Shown here: positions 44,975 to 53,356 of the stretch, in pieces
Layout: the number at the start of each line of letters is the position of its first letter
How positions within the stretch are numbered: position 1 is the first letter of the stretch
NCBI RefSeq assembly: GCF_036637135.1
Contig: NZ_JAVWNC010000001.1
Coordinates: forward strand, 27,559 to 91,558
Origin: Anaerorhabdus sp036637135
GTDB taxonomy: Bacteria > Bacillota_I > Bacilli_A > Erysipelotrichales > Erysipelotrichaceae
DNA length: 64,000 nucleotides
Direction: 5' to 3'
The notes under the pieces: model-generated
Told to the model about the DNA's origin: nothing
The model's input: the letters and a program-made list of their open reading frames with translations, nothing else
Databases searched by the model: none
Position numbers and translations under genes: made by a program

Positions 44975-46180
44975 TTATTTTCTCCTGATTAAATCTTGCG
45001 GTTCAACTTGAAATGGCATGTTCACTTCAACAATTGTCATGGGTTGATTCGCAAGTTCAATATATTCTCCATCACTATTTTTAATCATTTCTACTACAAA
45101 TGATTGATTATCAATGTGGGGTCCAAATACTTCTAATTCATATCCAATCGCAAAGACATTACGAACTTGTACTTTCGCAATCTTTAATTCTTGATCATAG
45201 TTCATTACTACACCAACAAAATCATGAGTTACACCTGCACCATTGATACCATACAGATGTGCATGATGTGTAGGTAATCCACGATAGAATCCGATTGATG
45301 TTGGACGATTTTCTGCTTTAGATAATTCGTTAGCGTAGTATTTCAATCGTTCTTCGCTTAATGGTTTTTCTGTTTCGCTAATTTCATCTATTGCTTTACG
45401 ATACGTATGTACAACACTTGCAATATAGTAAGCAGACTTCATTCTACCTTCAATCTTTAGTGATGCAACATTACTATCCATTAAATCATATAAGAATTCA
45501 ATCGCCATTAAATCCTTTGAACTCATTGAGAATAAACGATCTTCTTGACTCATTTCTTTTCCATCTTGTATTAAGTGATATTTCCAACGACATGATTGTG
45601 CGCAACCTCCACGATTGGCATCACGCAAAGTCATCGCATTACTTAACGTACAACGTCCAGAATAATTAACACACATACCACCATGAATAAATGCTTCGGT
45701 TGGTACTGTCGAATTCTTTGAAATCATACTTACTTCTTCTAGATTACATTCGCGTGCAAATACAATTCGATCTACTCCCAATCGTTTATAATAATCAATA
45801 GCTTTTAAGTTTGTTGTCGACATTTGAGTACTCAAATGAACTTCAAGTCTTGGGGCAACTTTCTTAACAGTTTGAATGATTGTTGGACTCGCAACAATAA
45901 CTGCGGTTACCCCTGCTTCATCCAACTCCTTTAAATAATCTTCTAAACCATCAAAATCCTCATCATGAGGAATAATATTAATTGTGACATGAATGTGAGC
46001 CCCATATTCTCTTGCATAATCACAGGCATCTTTTATATCACAAATATCAAAGTTCGATGCACGCGAACGAAGTGAAAAACGTTTACCTCCTAGATAAACT
46101 GCATTTGCACCAAATCGTATAGCCACCTTAGCACGTTCTAAATCTCCTGCTGGCGCTAGTAGTTCTATTTTTTTATTCAT
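44975..46180 (-). CDS. trhP2: U32-family tRNA hydroxylation protein (TrhP2/YrrO-like)
   Basis: A 401-residue member of the 'peptidase U32' family. It begins IELLAPAGDLERAKVAIRFGA and contains the family signature EAFIHGGMCVNYSGRCTLSN with the clustered cysteines (also GGCAQSCRWKY) thought to bind an Fe-S cluster. In Bacillus subtilis paired U32 proteins, TrhP1 and TrhP2, make 5-hydroxyuridine at tRNA position 34 from prephenate; length and pairing here fit that system. It follows its partner by 7 nt. Confidence 0.85.
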   Translation of the reverse strand: MNKKIELLAPAGDLERAKVAIRFGANAVYLGGKRFSLRSRASNFDICDIKDACDYAREYGAHIHVTINIIPHDEDFDGLEDYLKELDEAGVTAVIVASPTIIQTVKKVAPRLEVHLSTQMSTTNLKAIDYYKRLGVDRIVFARECNLEEVSMISKNSTVPTEAFIHGGMCVNYSGRCTLSNAMTLRDANRGGCAQSCRWKYHLIQDGKEMSQEDRLFSMSSKDLMAIEFLYDLMDSNVASLKIEGRMKSAYYIASVVHTYRKAIDEISETEKPLSEERLKYYANELSKAENRPTSIGFYRGLPTHHAHLYGINGAGVTHDFVGVVMNYDQELKIAKVQVRNVFAIGYELEVFGPHIDNQSFVVEMIKNSDGEYIELANQPMTIVEVNMPFQVEPQDLIRRK

Positions 46181-46187
46181 AATTCAC

Positions 46188-47075
46188 CTACTTCACTAAA
46201 TTTGTTTTTTGATACATATATCCCTTACTGAATGGGATTGAATTATATTTCTCTTCAAACTTCTTCCTAACTTGATCACTTGGCATTCCCAAATCAATCA
46301 TCATAAACGCTTTACATGCATCCGCTACAACCTCGCTTGGTAAAAATATACCATCCAACCGAATCGCATGAATACCAACTTCTTTCAATACTTCCATTTC
46401 ATCAAACGCATCCAAAACATAATCAGTAAAGATATGCGTTCCTTGAGCATCTTCCATAATTGGCATCTTACCCTCACGTGTTGATTCAATAAGCACGCAA
46501 TCCATTTTATCAACACATGTATTTGTAATACCTAATTCATCACAATAATTTTGAATTAAATGCCGTTTTGAATAAGACATATTTAAGTAACCAAATAAGA
46601 TTGCTTCCGTTTTACCTTGTACATTCTTACAAATTTCCTTCATCTCGTCCAATGTAATTTCTGTAGATAATACACAATGATGAATACCTTGATCCAATAC
46701 AAATTGCATATCTCTAGAATTTGTCATAAGTGTATCTGGTTCATATACCAAACGTTCTACCATATCATAAGATTCCGCAATCATATAAATCGCTGGATCA
46801 TTGTAATAAATAAATTCAACTTGATTCTCTTTTAAAAATTCAAAATATTCTTCAGCCTTCACTAATTCTTTATCCGTATAAATACGATTCATATATACTG
46901 CTACTTTCAATCCCAAATCATGAGTCTTTTGAAATGCTTGAACTAATTCTTGATGATTTAATTTACCAGGAGCTCTAGTTCCATGAAACTCATCACAAAA
47001 AATAAGTACTGTTGCACCTACTTCATAATATAGGTTAATATCTTCAATTTTTCCAACCGATACAATAAATTCCAT
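46188..47075 (-). CDS. trhP1: U32-family tRNA hydroxylation protein (TrhP1/YrrN-like)
   Basis: A 295-residue short U32-family protein, the usual companion of the long one, with the late signature EAILFGYLNMSYSKRHLIQNYC. The start was set at the ATG 5 nt after AAGGTGG, three codons inside the longest frame. It is first in the operon trhP1-trhP2-methyltransferase. A candidate small RNA or attenuator ends about 105 nt upstream of the start codon. Confidence 0.82.
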   Translation of the reverse strand: MEFIVSVGKIEDINLYYEVGATVLIFCDEFHGTRAPGKLNHQELVQAFQKTHDLGLKVAVYMNRIYTDKELVKAEEYFEFLKENQVEFIYYNDPAIYMIAESYDMVERLVYEPDTLMTNSRDMQFVLDQGIHHCVLSTEITLDEMKEICKNVQGKTEAILFGYLNMSYSKRHLIQNYCDELGITNTCVDKMDCVLIESTREGKMPIMEDAQGTHIFTDYVLDAFDEMEVLKEVGIHAIRLDGIFLPSEVVADACKAFMMIDLGMPSDQVRKKFEEKYNSIPFSKGYMYQKTNLVK

Positions 47076-47181
47076 AATTACCACCTTATCTTGTATAGTT
47101 TACCTTATTTTAGATATTTTATAAAGCCATATCCACAATGTCTAATAAATCTGATCAATGTACCATAATCAAAAATTAGAC

Positions 47182-47279
47182 AAAAAAAAGATGTCCTTAG
47201 AACATCTATTTTTTTAGGATTTTAAATCCATTAACGGGGGAAAGAAATCTATATCAAATGGTATTATTTCCTATTTGAT
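47182..47279 (-). ncRNA. Candidate ~100-nt small RNA or attenuated leader upstream of trhP1
   Basis: On the minus strand a perfect TATAAT (47291-47286) is followed by three hairpins: 47279-47253 (9-bp stem with one bulge, ATCAAAT-GG/CC-ATTTGAT), 47229-47217 (GGATTT/AAATCC) and a terminator (AGATGT/ACATCT, 47207-47189) ending in eight T. The -35 region is weak. The unit sits between divergent genes, so the terminator has no upstream gene to serve. There is no coding frame. Confidence 0.5.
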
Positions 47280-47348
47280 GTCCTTATTATAGATGTAGTG
47301 TGTGTAAATAGTATGGTAGAAATGTGAAAGTTTTGTGTAATTTTTACT

Positions 47349-47361
47349 GTGACATAGTCAC
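47349..47361 (+). promoter_or_regulatory. Inverted repeat in the trxA promoter
   Basis: GTGAC-ATA-GTCAC lies where the -35 box would be for the TATAAT at 47384-47389. The half-sites resemble Crp/Fnr-type operators but the spacing is one base shorter than the CRP or Rex consensus. It may bind one of the two Crp/Fnr-type regulators nearby. Confidence 0.4.
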
Positions 47362-47416
47362 TGATAAACCCCTTTACACGCTATATAATAAGGTCATAAC
47401 AAGGAGGTAATGACCT

Positions 47417-47731
47417 ATGTCAGTAAACCATTTAACCAAAGAAAACTTTGAAACAGAAGTTTTAAATTCAACAGAACCAGTATTAGTAGACTTTTTCGCA
47501 ACATGGTGTGGACCTTGTAAGATGTTATCACCAGTGATCGAAGAAATCGCTAAAGAAGCAAATGGATACAAAGTTTTCAAGCTAGACGTTGATGAACAAG
47601 AAGAACTAGCTGCTAAATATGGTGTTATGACGATTCCAACATTAATCGTATTTAAAAATGGACAACCTGTCCAAACATCCGTTGGATTCAAACCTAAAGC
47701 AGCAGTATTAGACTTAGTCAAAAACGCATAA
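47417..47731 (+). CDS. trxA: Thioredoxin
   Basis: A 104-residue cytoplasmic disulfide reductase with the canonical ATWCGPCKML active site near residue 30 and the cis-proline segment MTIPTLIVFKNG. The start follows AAGGAGG. It is monocistronic, with a strong terminator at its stop codon and an inverted repeat over its promoter. No thioredoxin reductase gene is in the window. Confidence 0.96.
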   Translation: MSVNHLTKENFETEVLNSTEPVLVDFFATWCGPCKMLSPVIEEIAKEANGYKVFKLDVDEQEELAAKYGVMTIPTLIVFKNGQPVQTSVGFKPKAAVLDLVKNA

Positions 47732-47759
47732 CAAGCAGCTCACGCTGCTTGTTTTTTTA
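47730..47759. terminator. Terminator of trxA, also usable by the DUF1700 gene
   Basis: A 10-bp stem AACAAGCAGC/GCTGCTTGTT (47730-47739 with 47744-47753) followed by TTTTTT; the A-rich side serves the minus strand less well. Confidence 0.9.
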
Positions 47760-49259
47760 ATTTGCTAGTTTTTGATTGTTGTTGTAATCAATATAAGTAA
47801 TACCATCTTCATTAGCTGGATATCTTACAACAACTTGAATCATCCTTAAATCATAACCTGATATCTTTCCATCTTTCAATGCATCAATAGAGAATCGAAC
47901 TGAATCTCTAAATTCATTGAATTCATCACGGTAATGATCACGATATATGATTACGTTAACTTCGTTGTTTACTTCTTCTAGTCTAACAAAATAATCATAT
48001 GAATCGTATGTTTCAATTATTATTTCATCATCAAGTGATTCATCCTTAACAAACCTAACATCTTTATAGTATGAAAAATCGTAAACTGCATTCTTATCAT
48101 AATCGATTCGTCCTACTTCTTCTAAATCAATATTCGAATAATTTGTCGATGCTTCTGAATCAATATATACAACATCAAATTGTGCAATATCATGAATTGT
48201 TAATGGAATTCCCACACCAATGAATATAGCGGAAACAATTAAGTTTAATGTAATTGTGATACCATGCACACGCTTGTTGAAAATAAGCAACATACATAAG
48301 TTAATAATCACAATAACAATTCCCATGATACCAACAATCAAGATAAATATACCCCAAATAGATACATTTTGTGTTAATAAATAAACGATTAATCCAAGGC
48401 TAATACCTAATCCAACAATTGTTACCCACATTGGAATCATAAGTATGACACCAAAGAAACGTAATATCCAAACAAAAACACTTACAATACTTTTCCCAAA
48501 ATAATGACTTGTTGAAGTCTTTTCTTTTTGGGTAGTTTCTTCAAAGTTAGAACGCTCAGTTTTATTTTCTTTCGGTTCTTCTTTTGCTGTATAGGTTTCT
48601 TTATTTGATTTTACTTCTTCACTTACTGTACTCTTTTTTTTTGTGCTTTTTAAGCTATCTAGACCTTCACTCAATGGTCTTTTGAATAGATTCTCTGAGT
48701 TTATTTCTTCACCATTCACACCAACTCGGATAAAGCTGATGATAATTACGATTGATAATACAAGAAATACAAGAGAGAAGATGAGTGAAATTACTCCATT
48801 GAATACATGAGATACACCAAATGGAATGATCATATAGACAATACTTCTAAATAATCCTTCTAATATCGCAAATGGGATACGAAGTAGAAGTAATACTACA
48901 AGTCCAACACCAACTAACACAAGTGTTCTAGATATTCCTTCCACTGATAAGTCTTTAAACACAGTAGAGAAAAAATTAGATAAGCTATCAATCATATCAT
49001 TTAAGACATCACCAGCTTTACCAGCTGCATCTTTATGTTTGTTTGTATCCTTACTTCCTTTGATCTTATAAGCATCATAAATTTCTGATACCAACTCATC
49101 GATATCACCAAAATCATTTACTGCTTGTTCTTCTGTTTTACCTTCTTGTATCTTTTGATCTATTGTATCGGAATATTCATCTAAAATATCTTTAACTTCT
49201 GCATCTGTTAATAAATCAAGTTTTTGTTTTAATTTAGCTAAGAATTCTTGTTTATTCAT
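47757..49259 (-). CDS. DUF1700/HAAS membrane protein with DUF4097-like C-terminus
   Basis: About 500 residues. The N-terminal 70 residues are a HAAS/DUF1700 domain (NKQEFLAKLKQKLDLLTDAEVKDILDEY); membrane segments follow around 110-200, then a charged linker (SEEVKSNKETYTAKEEPKEN), further membrane segments (about 255-365) and a C-terminal beta-rich domain. HAAS proteins pair with PadR regulators and may sequester or sense with them; their signal is unknown. The ATG chosen follows GGGGG at 9-nt spacing; an adjacent GTG is possible. It begins just after the padR stop. Confidence 0.82.
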   Translation of the reverse strand: MNKQEFLAKLKQKLDLLTDAEVKDILDEYSDTIDQKIQEGKTEEQAVNDFGDIDELVSEIYDAYKIKGSKDTNKHKDAAGKAGDVLNDMIDSLSNFFSTVFKDLSVEGISRTLVLVGVGLVVLLLLRIPFAILEGLFRSIVYMIIPFGVSHVFNGVISLIFSLVFLVLSIVIIISFIRVGVNGEEINSENLFKRPLSEGLDSLKSTKKKSTVSEEVKSNKETYTAKEEPKENKTERSNFEETTQKEKTSTSHYFGKSIVSVFVWILRFFGVILMIPMWVTIVGLGISLGLIVYLLTQNVSIWGIFILIVGIMGIVIVIINLCMLLIFNKRVHGITITLNLIVSAIFIGVGIPLTIHDIAQFDVVYIDSEASTNYSNIDLEEVGRIDYDKNAVYDFSYYKDVRFVKDESLDDEIIIETYDSYDYFVRLEEVNNEVNVIIYRDHYRDEFNEFRDSVRFSIDALKDGKISGYDLRMIQVVVRYPANEDGITYIDYNNNQKLAN

Positions 49260-49263
49260 CACT

Positions 49264-49584
49264 TTATACCCCCTTATTTTCTTCTATAAATTTATTTATG
49301 CTGTTAGAAAATTCTATCCATTCTTGTTTAATTTGTTTCATAACTTCTAGTCCACGTACTGTAATTCGATAATATTTTCGAGGTGGTCCTTCCGTTGACT
49401 CTTGCAAATAAGTATCAAATATAGATTCATTTGTCATTCTTTTTAGAAGTGGATAAATTGTACCCTCATTCACATGAACGATATTACATACCTCTTTAAC
49501 AAGCTCATATCCATAAATATCTTTCTTTGCTACAACCATCATAACCACAAGTTCTAGCACACCTTTTTTAAACTGAGTATTCAT
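49264..49584 (-). CDS. PadR-family transcriptional regulator
   Basis: A 106-residue winged-helix regulator: FKKGVLELVVMMVVAKKDIYGYELVKEV, then NEGTIYPLLKRM and PPRKYYRITVRGLEVMK, the complete PadR-N pattern, with a short dimerisation helix at the end. It represses genes until a ligand or stress is sensed. It is co-transcribed with the HAAS membrane protein directly downstream and probably controls its own promoter, where TTGACA (49633-49628) and TAAAGT (49610-49605) are spaced 17 bp. Confidence 0.93.
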   Translation of the reverse strand: MNTQFKKGVLELVVMMVVAKKDIYGYELVKEVCNIVHVNEGTIYPLLKRMTNESIFDTYLQESTEGPPRKYYRITVRGLEVMKQIKQEWIEFSNSINKFIEENKGV

Positions 49585-49604
49585 CTTATCACTTCCTTGG
49601 CTCT

Positions 49605-49633
49605 ACTTTATCACCACTACTATGTATTGTCAA
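49605..49633 (-). promoter_or_regulatory. padR promoter
   Basis: A perfect TTGACA and a TAAAGT box with 17-bp spacing, about 20 nt before the padR start. The spacer holds AATACATAGTAGTGG, a possible site for PadR itself. Confidence 0.65.
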
Positions 49634-49667
49634 GTACTGTTTAATACCAATTATTAAATGTTTTATA

Positions 49668-49696
49668 ATAGTAAAAGGTAGCCTCTTAGCTACCTT
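49668..49696 (-). terminator. Terminator of the Crp/Fnr-type gene
   Basis: Stem AAGGTAGC/GCTACCTT (49696-49689 with 49682-49675) overlapping the stop codon. The following tract is TTACTATTAT, only moderately T-rich. Confidence 0.75.
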
Positions 49697-50373
49697 CCAT
49701 TGATTAAATCTTTTAGTCTTTGTTTATTCGTAATGAGTATTCCACCTCGATTTAGTTCAACTATACCTTCTTTTTCAAAGTATTTGAGCATTCTACTCAC
49801 TACTTCTCTAGCACTACCAATGTACTTTGCAATCGTCTCGTGTGTTACTTCAATACAGGTTGATTTACTTCGATTCATTTCATCTAGCAAGTAAATGGCA
49901 ACACGTTTATCCATACTCATAAATAATACTTGTTGCATTGCCCACATCACATCACTGAAACGCTCCGTGGTTACTTTATAAACATAATTTTCTAAATAGA
50001 CATTCTCATCCATTAAACTCGAGAATGTCGCTGTATCAATTAATACGGCTGTCACATTGGTTTCTGTTTCTATAAACACATCAAAACTGATTGAAGAAAG
50101 AATACACGAAGCAGAAAGGATACATACATCACCTTTACTTAATCGATAAAGAGTTACCTCTCTACCCTCTTCAGATAACATATAAACTCTTAAGTCACCC
50201 TCTTCAATAATCAAAACTCCCACACAATCATCACCTTCACCATGAATTGTTTGATGCGCTTTATACCCCACTTCCATAGAATTTGAAAGTAATGTATCTT
50301 TTTGATCTTTGTTTAAGTGAATCCAAGCAGGAATACTTTGTTCAATAACACTTTGTAATTGTTTTTGTTCCAT
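49690..50373 (-). CDS. Crp/Fnr-family transcriptional regulator
   Basis: A 227-residue regulator with an N-terminal cyclic-nucleotide-binding fold (IHGEGDDCVGVLIIEEGDLRV) and a C-terminal helix-turn-helix (EVTHETIAKYIGSAREVVSRMLKYFE). There is no N-terminal cysteine cluster like that of Fnr. One CVGV and one CILSASCILS segment provide cysteines in the sensor domain, a layout seen in redox- or RNS-sensing members, so the signal is uncertain. It is monocistronic, with a TATAAT box upstream. Confidence 0.9.
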   Translation of the reverse strand: MEQKQLQSVIEQSIPAWIHLNKDQKDTLLSNSMEVGYKAHQTIHGEGDDCVGVLIIEEGDLRVYMLSEEGREVTLYRLSKGDVCILSASCILSSISFDVFIETETNVTAVLIDTATFSSLMDENVYLENYVYKVTTERFSDVMWAMQQVLFMSMDKRVAIYLLDEMNRSKSTCIEVTHETIAKYIGSAREVVSRMLKYFEKEGIVELNRGGILITNKQRLKDLINGR

Positions 50374-50439
50374 GTATTTTCACCTTTCATCTTACATTTA
50401 TTATACTGATAAGTTGAAGATAATGCATTCATTTAGATT

Positions 50440-50468
50440 ATTGAAAAGGAAGTAATCATCTTACTCCC
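50440..50468 (-). terminator. Terminator of the VOC gene
   Basis: Stem GGGAGTAA/TTACTTCC (50468-50461 with 50455-50448) followed by TTTTC on the minus strand. Confidence 0.7.
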
Positions 50469-50487
50469 TTATATTTCATCATAGTTT

Positions 50488-50871
50488 TTAAATTTCATAT
50501 GAGCTAAACTCAAGTAAATTACCATCAGGATCGCGAAGATAAATAGAAACCATATCTCCTTTAACACCACTTCGAGGAACAATACCTTCTTCAATTGAGA
50601 TTCCTTGATTTTGCAGATGTTGTTTAAACATTTCAATATCAATAGAAAGTTCAAAACATAAATCAGCACTTCCATGCATTACATTTAATGCATGAGGTTC
50701 AAGTTCTTTACCTAAGAAATGAACATTAATTTTGAAATCTCCCGCAAACATCTCACCACGATTTACATATTTCTTTATATCAAACCCAAGTTTCTCATAA
50801 AAATCAAAACACAAAGATGCATTACGTGTTGTAATAACATAATGGTCTAACTTCTTTATCATTTCCTTCAT
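50488..50871 (-). CDS. VOC-family protein (glyoxalase-like)
   Basis: A 127-residue vicinal oxygen chelate protein of two beta-alpha-beta modules: KKLDHYVITTRNASLCFDFYEKLG at the start and YLRDPDGNLLEFSSY at the end, with metal-ligand candidates His9 and the last Glu. This is the size and sequence pattern of small ring-cleavage or fosfomycin-resistance-like 'virulence' VOC proteins. The ATG follows GGAGG at 5-nt spacing. The substrate is unknown. It is monocistronic. Confidence 0.85.
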   Translation of the reverse strand: MKEMIKKLDHYVITTRNASLCFDFYEKLGFDIKKYVNRGEMFAGDFKINVHFLGKELEPHALNVMHGSADLCFELSIDIEMFKQHLQNQGISIEEGIVPRSGVKGDMVSIYLRDPDGNLLEFSSYEI

Positions 50872-50939
50872 AATTGCCTCCAAAATTTAATATTCTTATC
50901 AATATCATATCATTTTGCTAAATGACAATGTTATTAATA

Positions 50940-52409
50940 TTAAACTATTCCGTTTTTCTTTGCCGCTTTAGCTGCTTGCCTACGATTCTTAACACCAAGT
51001 TTTCTGAATATGTTACTTACATGAAACTTTACTGTTCTCGTTGTTATATCTAAATAAGTACCTATCTCTTCATTTGATCTTTCTACACATAACAACCGCA
51101 ACACATCCATTTCCGTCGCTGTAAGTGTTGTTGTTTTATATAACTTTGGTTTTAAATAGTCAGGATAGAATAGTCCAAAAGTGCGACTCATTTGCATAAG
51201 TTTAATCACTGTATTATCCTCAATGACTGCACACGCATAATCTCTTAGCAATAAATAAATTCGACTACCTTCATTCGCAATAATTCGATAGAATTTATAC
51301 TTACGACACAATTCTAATGCTTCCGTTAAATATTGAAATGCTTGTTTTTCATTTTTCTCATTATAATATGACATCGCTAATATCGTATATAACTCACACA
51401 ATTCTGCATGTCGTTCTAATTGTAGAAGTCCATGTAACATTCTACCTGCTAAATTCACTAGTAACATATGCTTACCATATAGCAAATAAACCCTAAGTTT
51501 AATGAAGTATTGAAACCGATCTAAGTTACAATACTCTCCGCTTTCATCTGGAGCATGATTCTTACCCCATTCCTTAATTAGCGGATAATTACAATCTAAC
51601 ATCGCTGCCCACACTCGAATTGCATTTATATTCGGTATTAAATAAAATGCATCTAATTCATTCAACTTATTTTTCATTTTATCAATCATGCAATAAACTG
51701 AATCCAACTGTCCTGTTACTATCAAAATACAGTATCTTAAATATAACGCAACAAATAGTAACTCTGGATTCTTCATTCTTTCTAGTCGTGGTATTAGATT
51801 TGATAGTAAAGATAAAGATTCAGCTATTTTATTTTCTTGATATAGAGCCTCTGCTTTTGCTAACTCAAAAATCATACAACCTTCTCTTTGATAAAGTTTC
51901 TCTGCCATCATCTTTAGTGGTTTCTTAGCTGTAAATAAATGTGATGCATATTTATAATTATCCCTTGCACCATTCAATAAACTTGGACGATTTAAAGTTA
52001 TTGTTGGTTTTAATTTATATTCATTTTGTTTTTCTAAAACTTCGAGTAACAACTTGTATTTATTAAATAAATCCGTTGTTGATCGATGTGCTAATTCAAT
52101 ATCCATACAACGCAAATAGTTTTCTATTTCTTCATACTTATCACTATTTGCTCGATATAAAATTTGTAACCTTTTCAAACGAGCAATATATTCATCAGCT
52201 TTATTATAGTCATCTGATAACTCCTCCACAATTGCACAAGCTGAGCATATCATCGGTGATTTCTCAATAATTTGTATTGGTAAATTTCTTAGTAGCTCTC
52301 GTTGATTCCATATCTTATAGCGCCCTACATCACTTTTCAACTGTGATTCAAGATATAACGCTGTTTCTTTTTCCATGTTTTCATTCTCTACTGCCTTGTC
52401 TTTATTCAA
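50940..52409 (-). CDS. LuxR-type regulator with TPR-like region
   Basis: About 490 residues: a long helical region with repeated 34-residue-like units (ALYQENKIAESLSLLSNLIPRL, SYYNEKNEKQAFQYLTEAL) and a C-terminal LuxR helix-turn-helix (LTATEMDVLRLLCVERSNEEIG...KLGVKNRRQAAKAAKKNG). It resembles the C-terminal half of MalT-type ATP-dependent regulators, but lacks the NTPase domain. The start is uncertain: TTG at 52409 is 10 nt after GGAGGT, while GTG at 52433 lies upstream of it. A perfect palindrome lies in its promoter region. Confidence 0.82.
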   Translation of the reverse strand: MNKDKAVENENMEKETALYLESQLKSDVGRYKIWNQRELLRNLPIQIIEKSPMICSACAIVEELSDDYNKADEYIARLKRLQILYRANSDKYEEIENYLRCMDIELAHRSTTDLFNKYKLLLEVLEKQNEYKLKPTITLNRPSLLNGARDNYKYASHLFTAKKPLKMMAEKLYQREGCMIFELAKAEALYQENKIAESLSLLSNLIPRLERMKNPELLFVALYLRYCILIVTGQLDSVYCMIDKMKNKLNELDAFYLIPNINAIRVWAAMLDCNYPLIKEWGKNHAPDESGEYCNLDRFQYFIKLRVYLLYGKHMLLVNLAGRMLHGLLQLERHAELCELYTILAMSYYNEKNEKQAFQYLTEALELCRKYKFYRIIANEGSRIYLLLRDYACAVIEDNTVIKLMQMSRTFGLFYPDYLKPKLYKTTTLTATEMDVLRLLCVERSNEEIGTYLDITTRTVKFHVSNIFRKLGVKNRRQAAKAAKKNGIV

Positions 52410-52488
52410 AAATCTACACACCTCCAATTCCACTTTTCTTTCCTTATTTTAATGCTATATAATTATATCCAATTTTATATTCTTTTCC

Positions 52489-52508
52489 TACTGTACCAAA
52501 GTACAGTA
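52489..52508 (-). promoter_or_regulatory. Perfect dyad upstream of the LuxR-type gene
   Basis: TACTGTAC-CAAA-GTACAGTA, 8-bp arms with a 4-bp centre, followed on the minus strand by several TATAAT-like boxes. Probably an operator, perhaps for the Crp/Fnr-like gene upstream or for autoregulation. Confidence 0.5.
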
Positions 52509-52561
52509 ACATCTTTGTATCTTTTATTACCCTCTTGATTTCTATACTTCCTTAATTTTAT

Positions 52562-52591
52562 CAAAAGAAAACGATGATAATTTATCACCGT
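52562..52591 (-). terminator. Terminator of the second Crp/Fnr-type gene
   Basis: Stem ACGGTGAT/ATCATCGT (52591-52584 with 52578-52571, one G-U) at the stop codon, followed by TTTCTTTTG. Confidence 0.75.
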
Positions 52592-53172
52592 TCTACAATA
52601 TTCATAATCCCCTCTTCATCTAACTCCAGAATACCTTCATCGATTAGACTATATATTTCTTTAGACAATGCAGGACGACTCACACCTAGATATTCAGCTA
52701 GTTCATATCGTTTAAGATAAACTACATCTTTGATCTTAATTACTTCTAGTATTTTTTCTCTTAAGCTGTTTTTCATCAACACTTGTAATTTGCGAGACAA
52801 GATGTATGCTTTCTCAGCAAGGAATTTATACATTCGGTCAGTAAGAACTTTTTCACTGAGGAATACTTCTTTTGGTATCAGTAATACTTTAACTTTTGTA
52901 ATTGCAATCGAGTAGTATGGGTAATCTAGATCCATAAATAAATATACTTCTCCAAAGCAATCATTTTTCTCATTGACAATCGTTAAGATATTTCTCTTAC
53001 CATCAACTGAGTCATCACAAACATAAACAGTACCTTCCAGCAAAACAAATAGAAATTCCGGATTACTACCTTTGCTGAAGATAATATCGTGTTTGTCATA
53101 TTCAATGATTGTTGATTTTGAAATAATCCTTTGTAAATCCACTTGATTCAAATCATCAAATATTTTATTCAC
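52585..53172 (-). CDS. Crp/Fnr-like transcriptional regulator
   Basis: A 195-residue protein with a cyclic-nucleotide-binding fold (DIIFSKGSNPEFLFVLLEGTVYV, then CFGEVYLF) and a short C-terminal helix-turn-helix (RYELAEYLGVSRPALSKEIYSL). It is shorter than typical Crp and closest in layout to YeiL-type regulators. The CxGE ligand-binding loop is partly kept but the arginine-serine phosphate-binding pair is not evident, so the effector may not be a cyclic nucleotide. It lies alone between a LuxR-type gene and the c-di-GMP genes. Confidence 0.87.
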   Translation of the reverse strand: MNKIFDDLNQVDLQRIISKSTIIEYDKHDIIFSKGSNPEFLFVLLEGTVYVCDDSVDGKRNILTIVNEKNDCFGEVYLFMDLDYPYYSIAITKVKVLLIPKEVFLSEKVLTDRMYKFLAEKAYILSRKLQVLMKNSLREKILEVIKIKDVVYLKRYELAEYLGVSRPALSKEIYSLIDEGILELDEEGIMNIVER

Positions 53173-53320
53173 TTAAATCACTCCTCACTAATATAGTAAT
53201 TAAATATTTACCGTAATACTACCCCCTAGCCTCATTTTCTTTAATTTCAATCCTAATTTGTTTTATGAAATATTTTTCATTTTCACCAATTTAGTTATTC
53301 ATTCTCAAATACCGTCTTTC

Positions 53321-53356
53321 ATAAAATGAAAAGTTGAAGCGAATTTGCTTCAACTT
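53321..53356 (-). terminator. Terminator of the FIST-EAL gene
   Basis: A 10-bp stem AAGTTGAAGC/GCTTCAACTT (53356-53347 with 53340-53331) directly after the gene, followed by TTCATTTTA. Confidence 0.8.

Noticed and set aside
47349..47361. Third Rex or Crp consensus site at trxA
   Set aside because: The half-sites resemble these classes but the spacing between them is one base too short, so only a generic inverted repeat is claimed.
50469..50675. 68-codon frame overlapping the VOC gene
   Set aside because: Out-of-frame shadow; the VOC frame has the motifs and ribosome binding site.
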